A stretch of 64,000 nucleotides of DNA from Lactobacillus acidophilus (GTDB lineage: Bacteria > Bacillota > Bacilli > Lactobacillales > Lactobacillaceae): positions 1,612,001 through 1,676,000 of the forward strand of contig NZ_CP139575.1 in NCBI RefSeq assembly GCF_034298135.1, in the 5' to 3' direction. A program made the position numbers and the translations under genes. Every line of letters starts with the position of its first letter. The first letter of the stretch is position 1. The notes under the pieces are model-generated. The model searched no databases, was not told the DNA's origin, and saw only the letters and a program-made list of their open reading frames with translations. Positions 7,383 through 17,205 of this stretch are shown in pieces.

Positions 7383-10373
7383 TTAGTTGTTTAACTTATA
7401 GAAGCCTTTAGCCTTCAAACCATAAGCTTGACCAGCGGTCATATCGTATTGAACCATTTCGTAATCGTTCAAAAGTGCTTGTTGTTCTGAAGTCAACTTC
7501 TTAGGATCTACAAAGTGACCCTTTTGGTCAACTAATTGGAAGCCTTTATCACCATTAAAGTTAATAGTAATTGCAGGAAGCTTCTTGTGTACTTCAGTCA
7601 AAAGTGCTTGGTAAGGAGTTACCTTACTATTAGTTTGTTCAAGCATCATAGCAGTGAAGTCACTTGTGTTGACGTAGTTAGTGTTGTCAGTCAACTTACT
7701 CTTAGCACCATGTTCTCTTGCATACTTGTTTGAGTAAATGAAGTAACGAGTTGAGTGCATTTGAACAGGATACTTAGCAGTATAGTTTTGTGACAAAATA
7801 CTTGGATAGTGATCACCATAAAATACTACTGTAATAGGTTTCTTAATCTTATCGATTTGACCGATAAACTTCTTAACAGCCTTGTCAGTATATTGGGTAC
7901 CCTTTACGTAAGTTGCCATTTGTTCACGAACAGCAGCAGTGTTAAAGAGTTCACCAGAGATCTTACCCATGTATTCATTATTTGGATACCAGTTGTTATA
8001 TGGCATGTGGTTTTGAATTGAGATCAAGTTAATGAATTGACCACCCTTCATGCTATTAATTTGCTTCAAACCATTAGCATAAGTAGTGAAATCAGAGTTA
8101 TAAGTACTCTTACCTAACTTCTTTTGATCAATGATCTTGTATTTAGAACCAAGGTAAACAAATTTATTAAACTTAAATCTCTTGTAGTCTTCTACTCTTG
8201 AGTAGTAAGTACCGATGAATGGGTGAACAGCTGATTTGTAGCTGAAGTCCATACCAATAGTTGGGTAGAAGTCGTAATTTGGCACGATTTGAACATATGG
8301 TGTCAAAGTAGACTTGAACATACCCATATTAAATCCGGTTAAAGTTTCCCATTCCATGTTGGCAGTACCACCACCATAACCAGCACTAAGCATGCTGCCG
8401 TATGTGGCACGTTTTTGCATTGATTGGATAAACTTAACTGGGTTTGGTGCCTTTGGATCAATCTTAACTGTTGGGAAAGTATATGGATCAACAAAACTTT
8501 CACTCAAGTTATAAACAATGGTTTGATCCTTTAAAGTATTCTTTCTAGTCTTGTTAATTTGATCAGCAAGCTTACTATACTTTTGATCTAGATGCTTGAT
8601 TGTAGATTCTGAATAGTTAGATGGCTTATTCATAATCTGTAAATCAAAGTAGTTCAAGAAATTCAAAAGCGGACCATTGATCTGAATATCACGTTCAGGG
8701 TTTCTAAATGATTGCTTATTATCAAAACCACGGTTAATGTGGTAAATCATACCACCATCATGGTTAAAGCGAATCGGAGTCATGAATAAGAGCAAACTGA
8801 GTAATGCCCAAATTCCACGACGCTTCCATGAACCTTTCTTCTTAATTGGAAACTTAATTTCAAGAAAGACTGTCAAAGCAATAACAATTACTAATGCAAT
8901 GGCAATCATAATGATCTTTTGTTGTCCAACCATTGGAAGCAAAGTCTTCCAGTTAACAATTTCATCAATTTCAGTTGGGTAAATTGGTTCACCACGAAGA
9001 TCAAGTTTGATCTTGTTGGCAATAGCCCAACCAATTGCAATTACACTGACCAGAATTGTTGAAGTCCAGTAGCGTGTTGTAATGAAATAGAAAATTGCAA
9101 ACATTGCATCAAGGAAGATCGCTGTCAAAATAATGGCAAAGAATCTAGTCCCAAGCAAGAAGATAACTGCATTAATATCAGTTGCTGTAGTAATTTGAAT
9201 ACGTAAATTGTCTGATTCAATCAAGAATGAGGCAAAACTCAAAATGTAGAACCAGCCCCAAGTAAGAAGTCTTACTCTGTTTTCAACAACCCAGGCAGTG
9301 AACTTAGCCCAGCTATCTTCCACAATCTCTGCAAGGTTATTATGCTTATCAAAGAAAGCAATTGTCCTTTTAATTGGCTTTATCTTAAACAAATACCGTT
9401 CATATAAATAATTCAAGATAAAGGCAACAACCATCATAATGATGATCATCAAAAACTTATTCAAACCAGCACTATTGGTAAAGCGGAATGACTTTACAAA
9501 ACCGCCAATAACCGGTGCCTCCATAAATATAACTACTGGGATGAAGAAGCGCATTTCTTTAGCACTAAAGCTAACAATGACTTTTCTAAAAATTAAAAAT
9601 GCAGCGAGAACCATTAAGAATAAAAATGGTGATGTAACGTTGCTTAAAAATCTTGGATTCCAAGAATAAACGCCACTTCTACCTGATAAACGTTGGTACC
9701 AATATACCCCGTTAAAACCAGGAACCCCGATAAACATTACAAAGAATGATACAATCCCAGCTGCAATTGACCAACTAAAGACCTTTTTAGGAATTTTAAC
9801 ATTGGCTAAAAACATACCCCATGCAAAATACAAAATAAGGTATACCCCATAAATGGAGTAGTTGAAGATCATCGTACCAGCGTTTGTAGCAAATCCAATT
9901 AAAGTTAATGCACTAAGCAATAACAAGTTCTGCTTGGTCGTTATGCGGTATTGTAACTCATACAAGTATGGCTGAGCCAGCATACTGAAAATTAAACCAG
10001 CTAGTAATACTGATGTACTAGTTAATACTGGGAAAAATACTCCCCAGAGCTTCCACATATTAAAGCCACCTGGCACCTTAAAGAAGTAAGCCAAGTATAA
10101 AAGCACTAGCGTAACTACCGCCATAATCCAGAAGCGGAAGGCTTCAGTTGGATGAACCTTCTTCTTGCTGTATACGGCACCAAAAACCATTGGAACAAGC
10201 ACCATCGTGCTTCGACCCAACAATCCTGGAATGTATCTCATCAGAGTACTTAATGGTAATCTACCAAAAGTTTTACCCCATGAGAACATTTGCACTAGCA
10301 TGAAGAATGCTGCTAAAACTAAACAAATAATTTGAGCAACATTTAGTGATTTTTTCTTCTTAATCTCACTCAT
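7383..10373 (-). CDS. Large LtaS-like phosphoglycerol transferase (sulfatase-fold membrane enzyme)
   Basis: Polytopic membrane protein of 996 residues, well above the roughly 600-700 of standard lipoteichoic acid synthases. About a dozen hydrophobic segments fill residues 1-540; the rest is an extracellular alkaline-phosphatase/sulfatase-fold domain. Recognisable motifs: NLSESFVDPYTFP (metal site), GGGTANMEWETLTG with a Thr in the position of the LtaS nucleophile, and FYGDHYPS near the end. By family it should move glycerol phosphate from phosphatidylglycerol onto a glycolipid or wall polymer. It is last in a run with an LCP protein and PlsY, consistent with envelope-polymer work. Start ATG has AGGAAA upstream. 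Whether it makes LTA or decorates another glycan is not readable. Confidence 0.8.
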   Translation of the reverse strand: MSEIKKKKSLNVAQIICLVLAAFFMLVQMFSWGKTFGRLPLSTLMRYIPGLLGRSTMVLVPMVFGAVYSKKKVHPTEAFRFWIMAVVTLVLLYLAYFFKVPGGFNMWKLWGVFFPVLTSTSVLLAGLIFSMLAQPYLYELQYRITTKQNLLLLSALTLIGFATNAGTMIFNYSIYGVYLILYFAWGMFLANVKIPKKVFSWSIAAGIVSFFVMFIGVPGFNGVYWYQRLSGRSGVYSWNPRFLSNVTSPFLFLMVLAAFLIFRKVIVSFSAKEMRFFIPVVIFMEAPVIGGFVKSFRFTNSAGLNKFLMIIIMMVVAFILNYLYERYLFKIKPIKRTIAFFDKHNNLAEIVEDSWAKFTAWVVENRVRLLTWGWFYILSFASFLIESDNLRIQITTATDINAVIFLLGTRFFAIILTAIFLDAMFAIFYFITTRYWTSTILVSVIAIGWAIANKIKLDLRGEPIYPTEIDEIVNWKTLLPMVGQQKIIMIAIALVIVIALTVFLEIKFPIKKKGSWKRRGIWALLSLLLFMTPIRFNHDGGMIYHINRGFDNKQSFRNPERDIQINGPLLNFLNYFDLQIMNKPSNYSESTIKHLDQKYSKLADQINKTRKNTLKDQTIVYNLSESFVDPYTFPTVKIDPKAPNPVKFIQSMQKRATYGSMLSAGYGGGTANMEWETLTGFNMGMFKSTLTPYVQIVPNYDFYPTIGMDFSYKSAVHPFIGTYYSRVEDYKRFKFNKFVYLGSKYKIIDQKKLGKSTYNSDFTTYANGLKQINSMKGGQFINLISIQNHMPYNNWYPNNEYMGKISGELFNTAAVREQMATYVKGTQYTDKAVKKFIGQIDKIKKPITVVFYGDHYPSILSQNYTAKYPVQMHSTRYFIYSNKYAREHGAKSKLTDNTNYVNTSDFTAMMLEQTNSKVTPYQALLTEVHKKLPAITINFNGDKGFQLVDQKGHFVDPKKLTSEQQALLNDYEMVQYDMTAGQAYGLKAKGFYKLNN

Positions 10374-10415
10374 TTTCCTAGTCTATGTCCTTACTAAAAA
10401 TTTCATTTTTTGCAA

Positions 10416-11033
10416 TTACTCAGATTTAATCCCTAACTTCTTCTTAATTGAATACAAAATATCGACTCTCTTTCCGTGTCCGGTAAAGAAATCAATGATA
10501 TCTTGCCAGAATTTATAGACCATAATCAAAGTAATCACCATAAAAACAATTCCTGCTTCTTGGTTTTGCCAAAATTCATAAACACTGAATAAAAGCATAA
10601 ACACTAAGGGAGGAATCGTCAAATTTTGCATAATTGCAGTTAATATTAAAGCAATTAGCAAAGTAGCTAAACCAGCTCTCCAATCATAAAAAACTGCCAC
10701 CTGTGCAGAAACTGCGACGCCTTTACCACCTTTAAAGTGATTCCAGATTGGAAAACAGTGTCCCAAAATTAATCCTAGCCCGGCATATGCAATATTAATA
10801 TGCCCTGGAAAGACAAAATAGACAATAAATAGAGCAATCAAACTTTTAAGCAAATCGCCTAAACAGGTTAAAATACCCCATTTTTTACCAAAAACAGCAC
10901 CCATATTGGCTGTTCCTGGATTATGTGAACCATATTCAGTAGGATTTATTTTTAAAAATAACTTACCAACAATCATCGCAGTTAAAAAATTACCAAAAAC
11001 ATATCCAATTAGCGTAGCATAAATTCGCGCCAT
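10416..11033 (-). CDS. plsY: Glycerol-3-phosphate acyltransferase
   Basis: Integral membrane acyltransferase that uses acyl-phosphate to acylate glycerol-3-phosphate, the first step of phospholipid synthesis. 205 residues with five or so hydrophobic segments. The three conserved PlsY loops are visible: GSHNPGTANM, FKGGKGVA, and a later segment near NLTIPPLVF. The ATG overlaps the stop of the LCP gene by one base (TAATG). Co-transcription with an LtaS-like enzyme makes sense because both deal with phosphatidylglycerol. Confidence 0.93.
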   Translation of the reverse strand: MARIYATLIGYVFGNFLTAMIVGKLFLKINPTEYGSHNPGTANMGAVFGKKWGILTCLGDLLKSLIALFIVYFVFPGHINIAYAGLGLILGHCFPIWNHFKGGKGVAVSAQVAVFYDWRAGLATLLIALILTAIMQNLTIPPLVFMLLFSVYEFWQNQEAGIVFMVITLIMVYKFWQDIIDFFTGHGKRVDILYSIKKKLGIKSE

Positions 11034-12136
11034 TAATTATCACCTTCTTCGGTGTAATCATAAATATGGTAGGTTTGATTCTTAGTACTCTTAAAACTAA
11101 AACCATTTTCTTCATTTCGCTTATTTTGATAAGTTTCATTGTTATTAATGGTTTCTTTCTCTAAGCCTAACTCAGTACGTACTAAATCAGAAATCCGCTG
11201 CAATTCTTCTGTTGGTTGAACTTGATAAGCGGCATCATCGATCATCGCATTATAGCCATGAAGATAATCGCTTGATGAACTATTAGCACAACCACGGTAA
11301 TTAAGCGCAATTTGTTGCAAAGCACTAAATGGCAAATTAGTTCTAACGTTACTTGATACTGAAGTCAGAATTGAATCTAAATTAGTTAAAGAACTTACTG
11401 AAACAGCTTTTTTAATTAGCGTTGTAATAACTTGTCTTTGCCGCTCTTGTCTACCATAGTCACCGCGCGGATCATCATAACGCATTCTTGAGTAAGCCAG
11501 TGCACCGGCACCACCCATATGGGTTAACTTACCCTTTTTAAAGACATAGCCGCCATACTCAAAGCTAAGCGTTGGTCGAATATTGATCCCGCCAACATAG
11601 CGAATCATCTTCATAATTCCACCCATGTTGACAACGGCATAATACTTAATCGGCACATTAATCAAAGCAGAAACGCTGTCCATTGACATTCGAGCTCCGC
11701 CAATTTCATAAGCAGCATTGATCTTTTCAGTAGTAAAACTACTGGAGCCAACCATCTGCGCCATTGTATCACGCGGAATAGATACCAACGTATAACGCTT
11801 TTTAGCAGGGTTAACTACAGCTAAAATCATGGTATCAGTTCTACCGCGTTTCTCAGTTCTATTTAAAGCCCCTGTGTCTGTTCCCATTAATAGAACCGCA
11901 AAACGCTTTTTGCCATTAAATTCACCTGTAGTTTTCACTGCTGTAGCTGGATCATAGGTTTTATCAACTGCATTCTTCGCCTTAAAATAAACAGATGCAA
12001 AGTATGTTACTGCCGCAATGACTGCAACTAATAAAATTATCCCTGTAGCCCACGCCCAAATATGTCGATTTTTATATTTATGACTTTGCACTCGAGTACC
12101 GCTCGGGTGATTTTCTCTTTCTCTGTTATCCTTCAT
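11033..12136 (-). CDS. LytR-CpsA-Psr family glycopolymer transferase
   Basis: 367 residues: short basic cytoplasmic tail, one membrane anchor (about 30-52), then the extracellular LCP domain. Typical residues are present: LLMGTDTGALNRTEKRGRTDTMIL, VSIPRDTM, GARMSMDSV, and the later RMRYDDPRGDYGRQERQRQVI with the Arg cluster that binds the pyrophosphate lipid. LCP enzymes attach teichoic acids or polysaccharides to peptidoglycan. First gene of the set with plsY and the LtaS-like gene. Confidence 0.93.
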   Translation of the reverse strand: MKDNRERENHPSGTRVQSHKYKNRHIWAWATGIILLVAVIAAVTYFASVYFKAKNAVDKTYDPATAVKTTGEFNGKKRFAVLLMGTDTGALNRTEKRGRTDTMILAVVNPAKKRYTLVSIPRDTMAQMVGSSSFTTEKINAAYEIGGARMSMDSVSALINVPIKYYAVVNMGGIMKMIRYVGGINIRPTLSFEYGGYVFKKGKLTHMGGAGALAYSRMRYDDPRGDYGRQERQRQVITTLIKKAVSVSSLTNLDSILTSVSSNVRTNLPFSALQQIALNYRGCANSSSSDYLHGYNAMIDDAAYQVQPTEELQRISDLVRTELGLEKETINNNETYQNKRNEENGFSFKSTKNQTYHIYDYTEEGDN

Positions 12137-12177
12137 AAACCATACCTATGCATTAATTCACATTGAGTGTATTATAA

Positions 12178-12208
12178 CAAAAAAGCAAATCATCGCTGAC
12201 TTGCTTTT
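12178..12208 (-). terminator. Terminator after the mutarotase-like gene
   Basis: Stem AAAAAGCAA/TTGCTTTTT with a 12-base loop, T run on either strand; it separates the mutarotase-like gene from the LCP gene. Confidence 0.6.
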
Positions 12209-12236
12209 TACATCTTATTAAAATCGTTACTTATTT

Positions 12237-12797
12237 TTACTTCAAAGTCAAGGTCAATTCAAAATTGCGACTTTGTCCCGCTTCTAAATTGAGCTCATCA
12301 GTAAAAGCAGTAACCTTTCCATTTTCTTCACTTAATTTAAAATCAGTTGAAGCAACATCAATACCGTGATCTTCGCCATTTAAACTAATTTTATTAATAC
12401 TGCTTTCGCCTTGCCAAGGAGTTGGCAAAACAAACCCTAATGAAAATGGCAGTTCTTTATGTGAAGAATTCTTTAAATAAAAGGATACCTTAACTTGGTT
12501 ACCCTCCAAAGCATAAGTAGTCATGACCTCAAAATGATATGGAAAACTTTTATAGCTTTCAGGGGTATCAATCAAAGTTAAACTCACTCGAGTATCGCCT
12601 TTATCAACGACAGTCCAAGGCAGCTTGCTGGCCCAGTTGTTGTCTTGATCAATCACTGGAAAAGCAATTGCCATACCCTCTTCAGTCTCTTTTTCGCCAA
12701 GATAATCATAATTATCAGCTTCAGATACTAGATGGGCCATCCTGGCCCCATTCTCATCTACAGAGACTTGAAAGAGAGAATTATCAATTGTTTGCAT
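12237..12797 (-). CDS. Short galactose-mutarotase-like (aldose 1-epimerase superfamily) protein
   Basis: 186 residues of beta-rich sequence resembling the aldose 1-epimerase/LacX superfamily (GARMAHLVSEADNYDYLG, YHFEVMTTYALEGNQVKVSFYLKNSS, LPFSLGFVLPTPW). Full-length members have about 290-340 residues; here the part containing one catalytic His and much of the central barrel is missing, while the reading frame and ribosome site (GGGAG before ATG) are intact. It is either a reduced family member or an old internal deletion. Enzyme activity should not be assumed. Confidence 0.6.
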   Translation of the reverse strand: MQTIDNSLFQVSVDENGARMAHLVSEADNYDYLGEKETEEGMAIAFPVIDQDNNWASKLPWTVVDKGDTRVSLTLIDTPESYKSFPYHFEVMTTYALEGNQVKVSFYLKNSSHKELPFSLGFVLPTPWQGESSINKISLNGEDHGIDVASTDFKLSEENGKVTAFTDELNLEAGQSRNFELTLTLK

Positions 12798-12860
12798 ATA
12801 TATCTCCCAACTTTATTTCCACTGACCAAAATAGCACTTACAAGGGGCAACTGTCAATTT

Positions 12861-13463
12861 TTAGGCGTCTACTGCCGCCTTAATGGAAGCGGTTAACCCT
12901 TTAACCATATAGGATAAACTCATCGAAGGATGCCGTCCATTTTTAACCTGGCTTGGCAAAAATGGAATATGAATAAATCCCGTTTTCAAATTAGGAAATT
13001 CATGAACTCGCATGTATTGTAATTCATAAAAAAGATGATTGCACACATAATTACCTGCAGAATTGGAAATTTCACTAGGAACCCCCGCTTTTCTTGTGGC
13101 TGTCACCATTTTTTTGATTGGCAACTGAGTGAAATAACCATCAGCACCATCTGCTTCAATTTTGCCTTCTTTTGGTCCTTTACCCGAATTATCAGGAGTT
13201 GAACCAGATTGAAAATTAATAGCGATTCGTTCTGGAGTAATTGCTGCACGGCCTCCCGCTTGCCCCACGTTAATAACCATATCTGGCTGATATTTTTCTA
13301 TTGCATTTTTGACTACTCTGGCACTTTCATAAAAAATAGTCGGCACCTCTAATTTAATAATTTGATGACCATCTATTTCGTCAGGTAACTTTTTTACAGC
13401 TTCAATTGCAGGATTAATTTTTTCCCCACCAAAAGGATCAAATCCAGTTATTAAGATTTTCAT
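12861..13463 (-). CDS. pcp: Pyroglutamyl-peptidase I
   Basis: Cytoplasmic cysteine peptidase (C15) that removes N-terminal pyroglutamate from peptides. 200 residues. N-terminal [10 protein letters not shown] and NVGQAGGR are family hallmarks; the active-site Cys is in [11 protein letters not shown], the Glu in ITPERIAIN and the His in [16 protein letters not shown] ribosome site precedes the ATG. Slightly shorter than the usual 212-215 residues but all catalytic elements are there. Confidence 0.95.
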   Translation of the reverse strand: MKILITGFDPFGGEKINPAIEAVKKLPDEIDGHQIIKLEVPTIFYESARVVKNAIEKYQPDMVINVGQAGGRAAITPERIAINFQSGSTPDNSGKGPKEGKIEADGADGYFTQLPIKKMVTATRKAGVPSEISNSAGNYVCNHLFYELQYMRVHEFPNLKTGFIHIPFLPSQVKNGRHPSMSLSYMVKGLTASIKAAVDA

Positions 13464-13506
13464 AATAGGCCTCTTTTCTTAAAAAAAATGGCAGTTTTTC
13501 TTTATT

Positions 13507-13612
13507 TATAATATAATATACTTGTTCCAGAAAATTATGAAATTAAATTATGAAATTATAGTTTTTGGAGCAAGTTGATAAAAAGGACATCCCTTTCGGG
13601 GTGTCTTTTTTT
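13507..13612 (+). ncRNA. Candidate small RNA with its own terminator
   Basis: Overlapping TATAAT boxes (13507-13517) are followed by a 9-bp stem (13521-13529 with 13566-13574, one G-U pair) enclosing an AT-rich loop with a repeated AATTATGAAATTA-like unit. A Rho-independent terminator follows (13586-13612, GACATCCC/GGGGTGTC then T7). No ribosome site or open frame is present. No good -35 is seen. The plus-strand terminator has no plus-strand gene before it, which is why I infer an independent short transcript of about 90 nt. Confidence 0.4.
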
Positions 13613-13621
13613 GACTAAAAA

Positions 13622-13653
13622 TAAAAGAACTTCGAATAAATCGAAGTTCTTTT
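13622..13653 (-). terminator. Terminator after gpmA
   Basis: Perfect 11-bp stem AAAGAACTTCG/CGAAGTTCTTT with a seven-base loop and flanking A/T runs, 25 bases beyond the gpmA stop; could act in both directions. Confidence 0.8.
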
Positions 13654-13677
13654 TGTGTGAATAACTACTATATTAAA

Positions 13678-14370
13678 TTAGTCGTCCAACTTTTCCTTGT
13701 TAACAACATCCAAGTTTTCGTCGAAAGTGTAAACAACTGGTTCACCAGTCTTCATTTCGAGGTCCATGATGTCATCGTCAGAAATGTTTTCAATGTACTT
13801 AGTCAAAGCACGAAGTGAGTTACCGTGTGCAGCAATAATTACGTTCTTACCGTCAAGTAAGTCTGGAGCAATGTTATCTTCCCAGAATGGCATTACACGA
13901 TCCAAAGTTACGTGTAAGTTTTCTGCCTTAGGAACGATGTGTGGATCCAAGTTTGCGTAACGACGGTCATGTGCTTGACTAAATTCGTTGTCATCGTCAA
14001 TAGCTGGTGGCAAAACATCGTATGAACGACGCCAAATGTGAACTTGTTCATCACCGTACTTTTCAGCAGTAGCCTTCTTGTTCAAGCCTTGAAGAGCACC
14101 GTAGTGACGTTCGTTAAGTCTCCAAGTCTTAGTTTCTGGAATCCAAAGTTGGTCACTTTCTTCCAATGCGTAGTGCAAAGTCTTGATAGCACGAGTTAAT
14201 AATGAAGTGTAAGCTTGATCAAATTCAAGACCGTGTTCCTTGATTAAACGACCAGCCTTCTTAGCTTCTTCAACACCTTTTTCTGAAAGGTTAACGTCAA
14301 CCCAACCAGTAAATTGGTTTGAAAGGTTCCATTCACTTTGACCGTGACGGATTAAAACTAATTTTGACAT
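13678..14370 (-). CDS. gpmA: 2,3-bisphosphoglycerate-dependent phosphoglycerate mutase
   Basis: Glycolytic enzyme interconverting 3- and 2-phosphoglycerate. 230 residues. The phosphohistidine motif [10 protein letters not shown] lies at the N-terminus, followed by [30 protein letters not shown] and the second catalytic His in [19 protein letters not shown] precedes the ATG. Single-gene unit with its own terminator. Confidence 0.97.
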   Translation of the reverse strand: MSKLVLIRHGQSEWNLSNQFTGWVDVNLSEKGVEEAKKAGRLIKEHGLEFDQAYTSLLTRAIKTLHYALEESDQLWIPETKTWRLNERHYGALQGLNKKATAEKYGDEQVHIWRRSYDVLPPAIDDDNEFSQAHDRRYANLDPHIVPKAENLHVTLDRVMPFWEDNIAPDLLDGKNVIIAAHGNSLRALTKYIENISDDDIMDLEMKTGEPVVYTFDENLDVVNKEKLDD

Positions 14371-14535
14371 GAAATATCTCCTTTTAAATTCAATGTTTCA
14401 TCCATATTTTACACATTTCACAGTTTTTTTCATAGAGATATGGGCAAAAAAACATCTTTTTTTATTTCTACTTTTTATTTTCTGCTTTTTTGTGCTAACT
14501 TATAACAAAAGCATACTAAGAGAAGTGTAAAAATC

Positions 14536-15297
14536 ATGAAAAACAAAAAGAAATATTTTGTAGTTGTTTTGTTTAGTTTATTACTTGTCGCATTAACCGG
14601 CTGTTCTTCTAATTCTAATAGTAAAAAGGAAAATACCCTCCCTTCTGCTAAAACAATCCTAACCAATGCACAAAAGACCAAGTTTCAGTCAATGCATGCT
14701 ACATGGAGTGAAAATAGTAAAAACGAAGTAGTGCAAAAAGCGGAAGCGCAATATGTAAAAGATCCTACAGTTATTTTTGCCAATGTTTCAACTAATTCTA
14801 ACCATTATCAAATGTGGATTGAAGGAAAAAATAATTACATTCAAATGAAAGGAACTAATTCTAACCATTGGTTCAAAACTAAATTATCTAAAGCAAGTTC
14901 ATATTCAACTTTAACAGATAGCCTTGGTACTATCCTTACTCCATTTATCGGTACTAGCAAATTATTCAAAGTGCAGCAAACCGGTAATAGTTATGCTCTA
15001 AAATACAATGGCAATAGTAAGCAAATTTGGAATGCAATTATTTCTGATTCTGCTGTTACCTCACTAATTGGGATCGATCTAGATGACGTTAAGCCAATTA
15101 ACAATAATATCCAAATTGATGTTGATAAAAACTATAGCGTTAATGATGTAAAAATCGCTTCAACCTATAAAGATGATGGCAAACAAAAAACTTTCACTAT
15201 GAAAGTAGACCAAATTGATCAAATTAAAAATTTAACAGTTCCTGCTAGTGTAAAGAAATCAGCTGTTGATTTGGGAACTATTAATAAAAATAATTAA
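14536..15297 (+). CDS. Lipoprotein of unknown function
   Basis: 253 residues with a lipobox (LLVALTGC, Cys23) after a basic hydrophobic signal. The mature part is rich in Lys, Asn and Thr and has the LppX/LolA-like feel of repeated beta strands (YQMWIEGKNNYIQMKG, YALKYNGNSKQIW), as in the DUF6612-type lipoproteins. Possibly binds a hydrophobic ligand at the membrane surface, which is inference. Related in layout to the next gene, so the two may be old duplicates. A TTGTGC..TACTAA promoter-like pair precedes it. Confidence 0.65.
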   Translation: MKNKKKYFVVVLFSLLLVALTGCSSNSNSKKENTLPSAKTILTNAQKTKFQSMHATWSENSKNEVVQKAEAQYVKDPTVIFANVSTNSNHYQMWIEGKNNYIQMKGTNSNHWFKTKLSKASSYSTLTDSLGTILTPFIGTSKLFKVQQTGNSYALKYNGNSKQIWNAIISDSAVTSLIGIDLDDVKPINNNIQIDVDKNYSVNDVKIASTYKDDGKQKTFTMKVDQIDQIKNLTVPASVKKSAVDLGTINKNN

Positions 15298-15305
15298 TAA
15301 ACAAA

Positions 15306-15335
15306 CCCGAATCTAGAACCAGATTCGGGCTTTTC
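15306..15335 (+). terminator. Terminator between the two lipoprotein genes
   Basis: Nine-base-pair stem CCCGAATCT/AGATTCGGG followed by CTTTTC. A TATAAT (15338-15343) directly after it probably serves the next lipoprotein gene. Confidence 0.8.
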
Positions 15336-15371
15336 GTTATAATAGAAGCTAAAGAGTATAGGAGAAAAAAT

Positions 15372-16166
15372 ATGAAACTTAAAAAAGCAATTATCGGTAT
15401 TTCATTTGCGGCAGTATTTTTACTGAGCGGATGCAGCAGCCAACAAAAAAAGGCAGATCCTGTTTTAAATAAAGATCAAGTTGTTCAAAAAGCAAGAAAA
15501 AGTTTTAAGAGTGGACAAGTAATTCAATCTGTTACCTTAGCCACTGATACTTCTAGTCAATCAGCAATTGCCAATACCACTTTTGGCGGTGAATCAACTG
15601 TTTACCACATTACTAACCAGACTACTAGTAAGGGTAAGACCTCCTCTAGTGAAGAATGGGTCAACTTAAATAATGTATATATCAATGGTCGCGACACTTG
15701 GTATAAGGCTGATCTAGAAAAATTAACCGGTCACTCTTATGCAGAATTAACTGATGCAATTATGAATAATCACTTCATTCTTAATCCAAGTGACAAATTA
15801 GTTAAGGCATACAAGATGAAGCGTAATAAACAAACCTACACTTTAAACGCTAAAATAACCGACAAAGCTTTAATGAAAAAAGCTGCATCCCCTATTTTCA
15901 ATACAGTTGCTCAAAGTGCAAACCAAGCTAAGACTTTTAAGCAAATTCAGAAATACGGTAAATACAAAGATATGACCGTGAAGGCAGTAGTTAAAAATAA
16001 TCGCCTTTCAACCTTCAATATTTTTGTTAATATGAAGTTAGGTAAGTTAATGACCGTTAAAGTTGGTCAAAGTTATGGCAACTTTGGTAGCCACGACTTC
16101 TTAAAGGTACCAACTTCAGCAACTAATGCTAAGCCTTTACCTGCTACAAATAATAAGAAGAAATAA
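15372..16166 (+). CDS. Lipoprotein of unknown function
   Basis: 264 residues; lipobox FLLSGC with Cys21. The body shares the architecture of the preceding lipoprotein: a helical N-terminal stretch (DQVVQKARKSFKSGQ), then alternating strands (SEEWVNLNNVYINGRDTWYKADLEKL) and a Lys-rich C-terminus. AGGAGAAA precedes the ATG. The stop is 11 bases from the oxidoreductase start, so the two are probably co-transcribed. No catalytic motif seen. Confidence 0.65.
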   Translation: MKLKKAIIGISFAAVFLLSGCSSQQKKADPVLNKDQVVQKARKSFKSGQVIQSVTLATDTSSQSAIANTTFGGESTVYHITNQTTSKGKTSSSEEWVNLNNVYINGRDTWYKADLEKLTGHSYAELTDAIMNNHFILNPSDKLVKAYKMKRNKQTYTLNAKITDKALMKKAASPIFNTVAQSANQAKTFKQIQKYGKYKDMTVKAVVKNNRLSTFNIFVNMKLGKLMTVKVGQSYGNFGSHDFLKVPTSATNAKPLPATNNKKK

Positions 16167-16177
16167 CGAGGCATATT

Positions 16178-17143
16178 ATGAAATTAGGAATTATCGGTAG
16201 TGGTAAAATTGTCCACGATTTTTTAACAGCAATTGATCAAATTAATAATTTGGATGTAGTGGCAATCTCCTCAACTAAACGTAGTGAAAATATTGCCCAG
16301 GAATTAGCTAAGAAATATTCGATTAACAAGACTTACACTGACAACGACGAATTGATGTCAGATCCTGACGTAGATACTGTTTATGTAGCTGTACCTAATT
16401 TTCTTCATTACCAGGTGGCTAAAGCTGCACTAGAACATGGCAAAAATGTAATCTGTGAAAAGCCATTCGTTGATAGTACTAACGAAGCCAAAAAATTGAA
16501 GCAATTAGCTGATGAAAAGAATTTGATCATCGTTGAAGCAATTACCAACATATACTTAGAAAACTTCAAGAGAATTCAAAGAGAAATTGAAAATATTGCT
16601 CCAATTCATATTGTTAGCTTAAACTACACTCAATATTCAAGTCGCTATGATGACTTCCTTAAAGGAAAAATCGCACCAGTATTTGATCCTGCCAAAGATG
16701 GTGGTACATTAATGGACTTGAATATTTATAATATTCACTTAGTTAGCGCATTATTCGGCTTGCCAGATAAAGTTAAATACTATGCTAATATGCAAAAAGG
16801 CGTTGATACTTCAGGTATTTTGCACTTGTCTTACCCTGATAAACAAGCTGCGCTTATCGCCGCTAAAGATAGTTATGTAACTCCTAGATCATTTATTGAA
16901 GGTGAAAAAGGTAGTATTTATATCGATGGCTCAACTGGTGAGCTTAATAATTTCACTATTGAAATGCGTGATCAAAAACCTAAGCGTTATAACTTGAATA
17001 AATACTCACATCGCATGGCCAGTGAGTTCAACGCTTTTGTTGAAATGATTGATAATCACGATAAGGTTAAGGCTGATGAAGCATTCGTGAATACTTTAGA
17101 ATCCATGCAAATTTTAACTACAGCTAAGAATTCCGAAGAATAA
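16178..17143 (+). CDS. Gfo/Idh/MocA-family oxidoreductase
   Basis: NAD(P)-dependent sugar or inositol-type dehydrogenase, 321 residues. N-terminal Rossmann motif GIIGSGKIV; the family's conserved EKP is present (VICEKPFVDS), and the C-terminal alpha/beta domain holds GGTLMDLNIYNIHL, where the usual catalytic H-x-x-D-like pair should lie. The substrate cannot be deduced; similar lactobacillus proteins are annotated only by family. CGAGG precedes the ATG. Confidence 0.85.
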   Translation: MKLGIIGSGKIVHDFLTAIDQINNLDVVAISSTKRSENIAQELAKKYSINKTYTDNDELMSDPDVDTVYVAVPNFLHYQVAKAALEHGKNVICEKPFVDSTNEAKKLKQLADEKNLIIVEAITNIYLENFKRIQREIENIAPIHIVSLNYTQYSSRYDDFLKGKIAPVFDPAKDGGTLMDLNIYNIHLVSALFGLPDKVKYYANMQKGVDTSGILHLSYPDKQAALIAAKDSYVTPRSFIEGEKGSIYIDGSTGELNNFTIEMRDQKPKRYNLNKYSHRMASEFNAFVEMIDNHDKVKADEAFVNTLESMQILTTAKNSEE

Positions 17144-17156
17144 TTTATCTAAATTG

Positions 17157-17198
17157 AAAAGGCACAATGTCAGTGATTATTGACATCGTGCCTTTTTT
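17157..17198 (+). terminator. Terminator after the oxidoreductase gene
   Basis: Long stem AAGGCAC-ATGTCA/TGACAT-GTGCCTT with one bulged base each side and a T6 run on the plus strand. Confidence 0.85.
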
Positions 17199-17205
17199 AT
17201 ATCAA

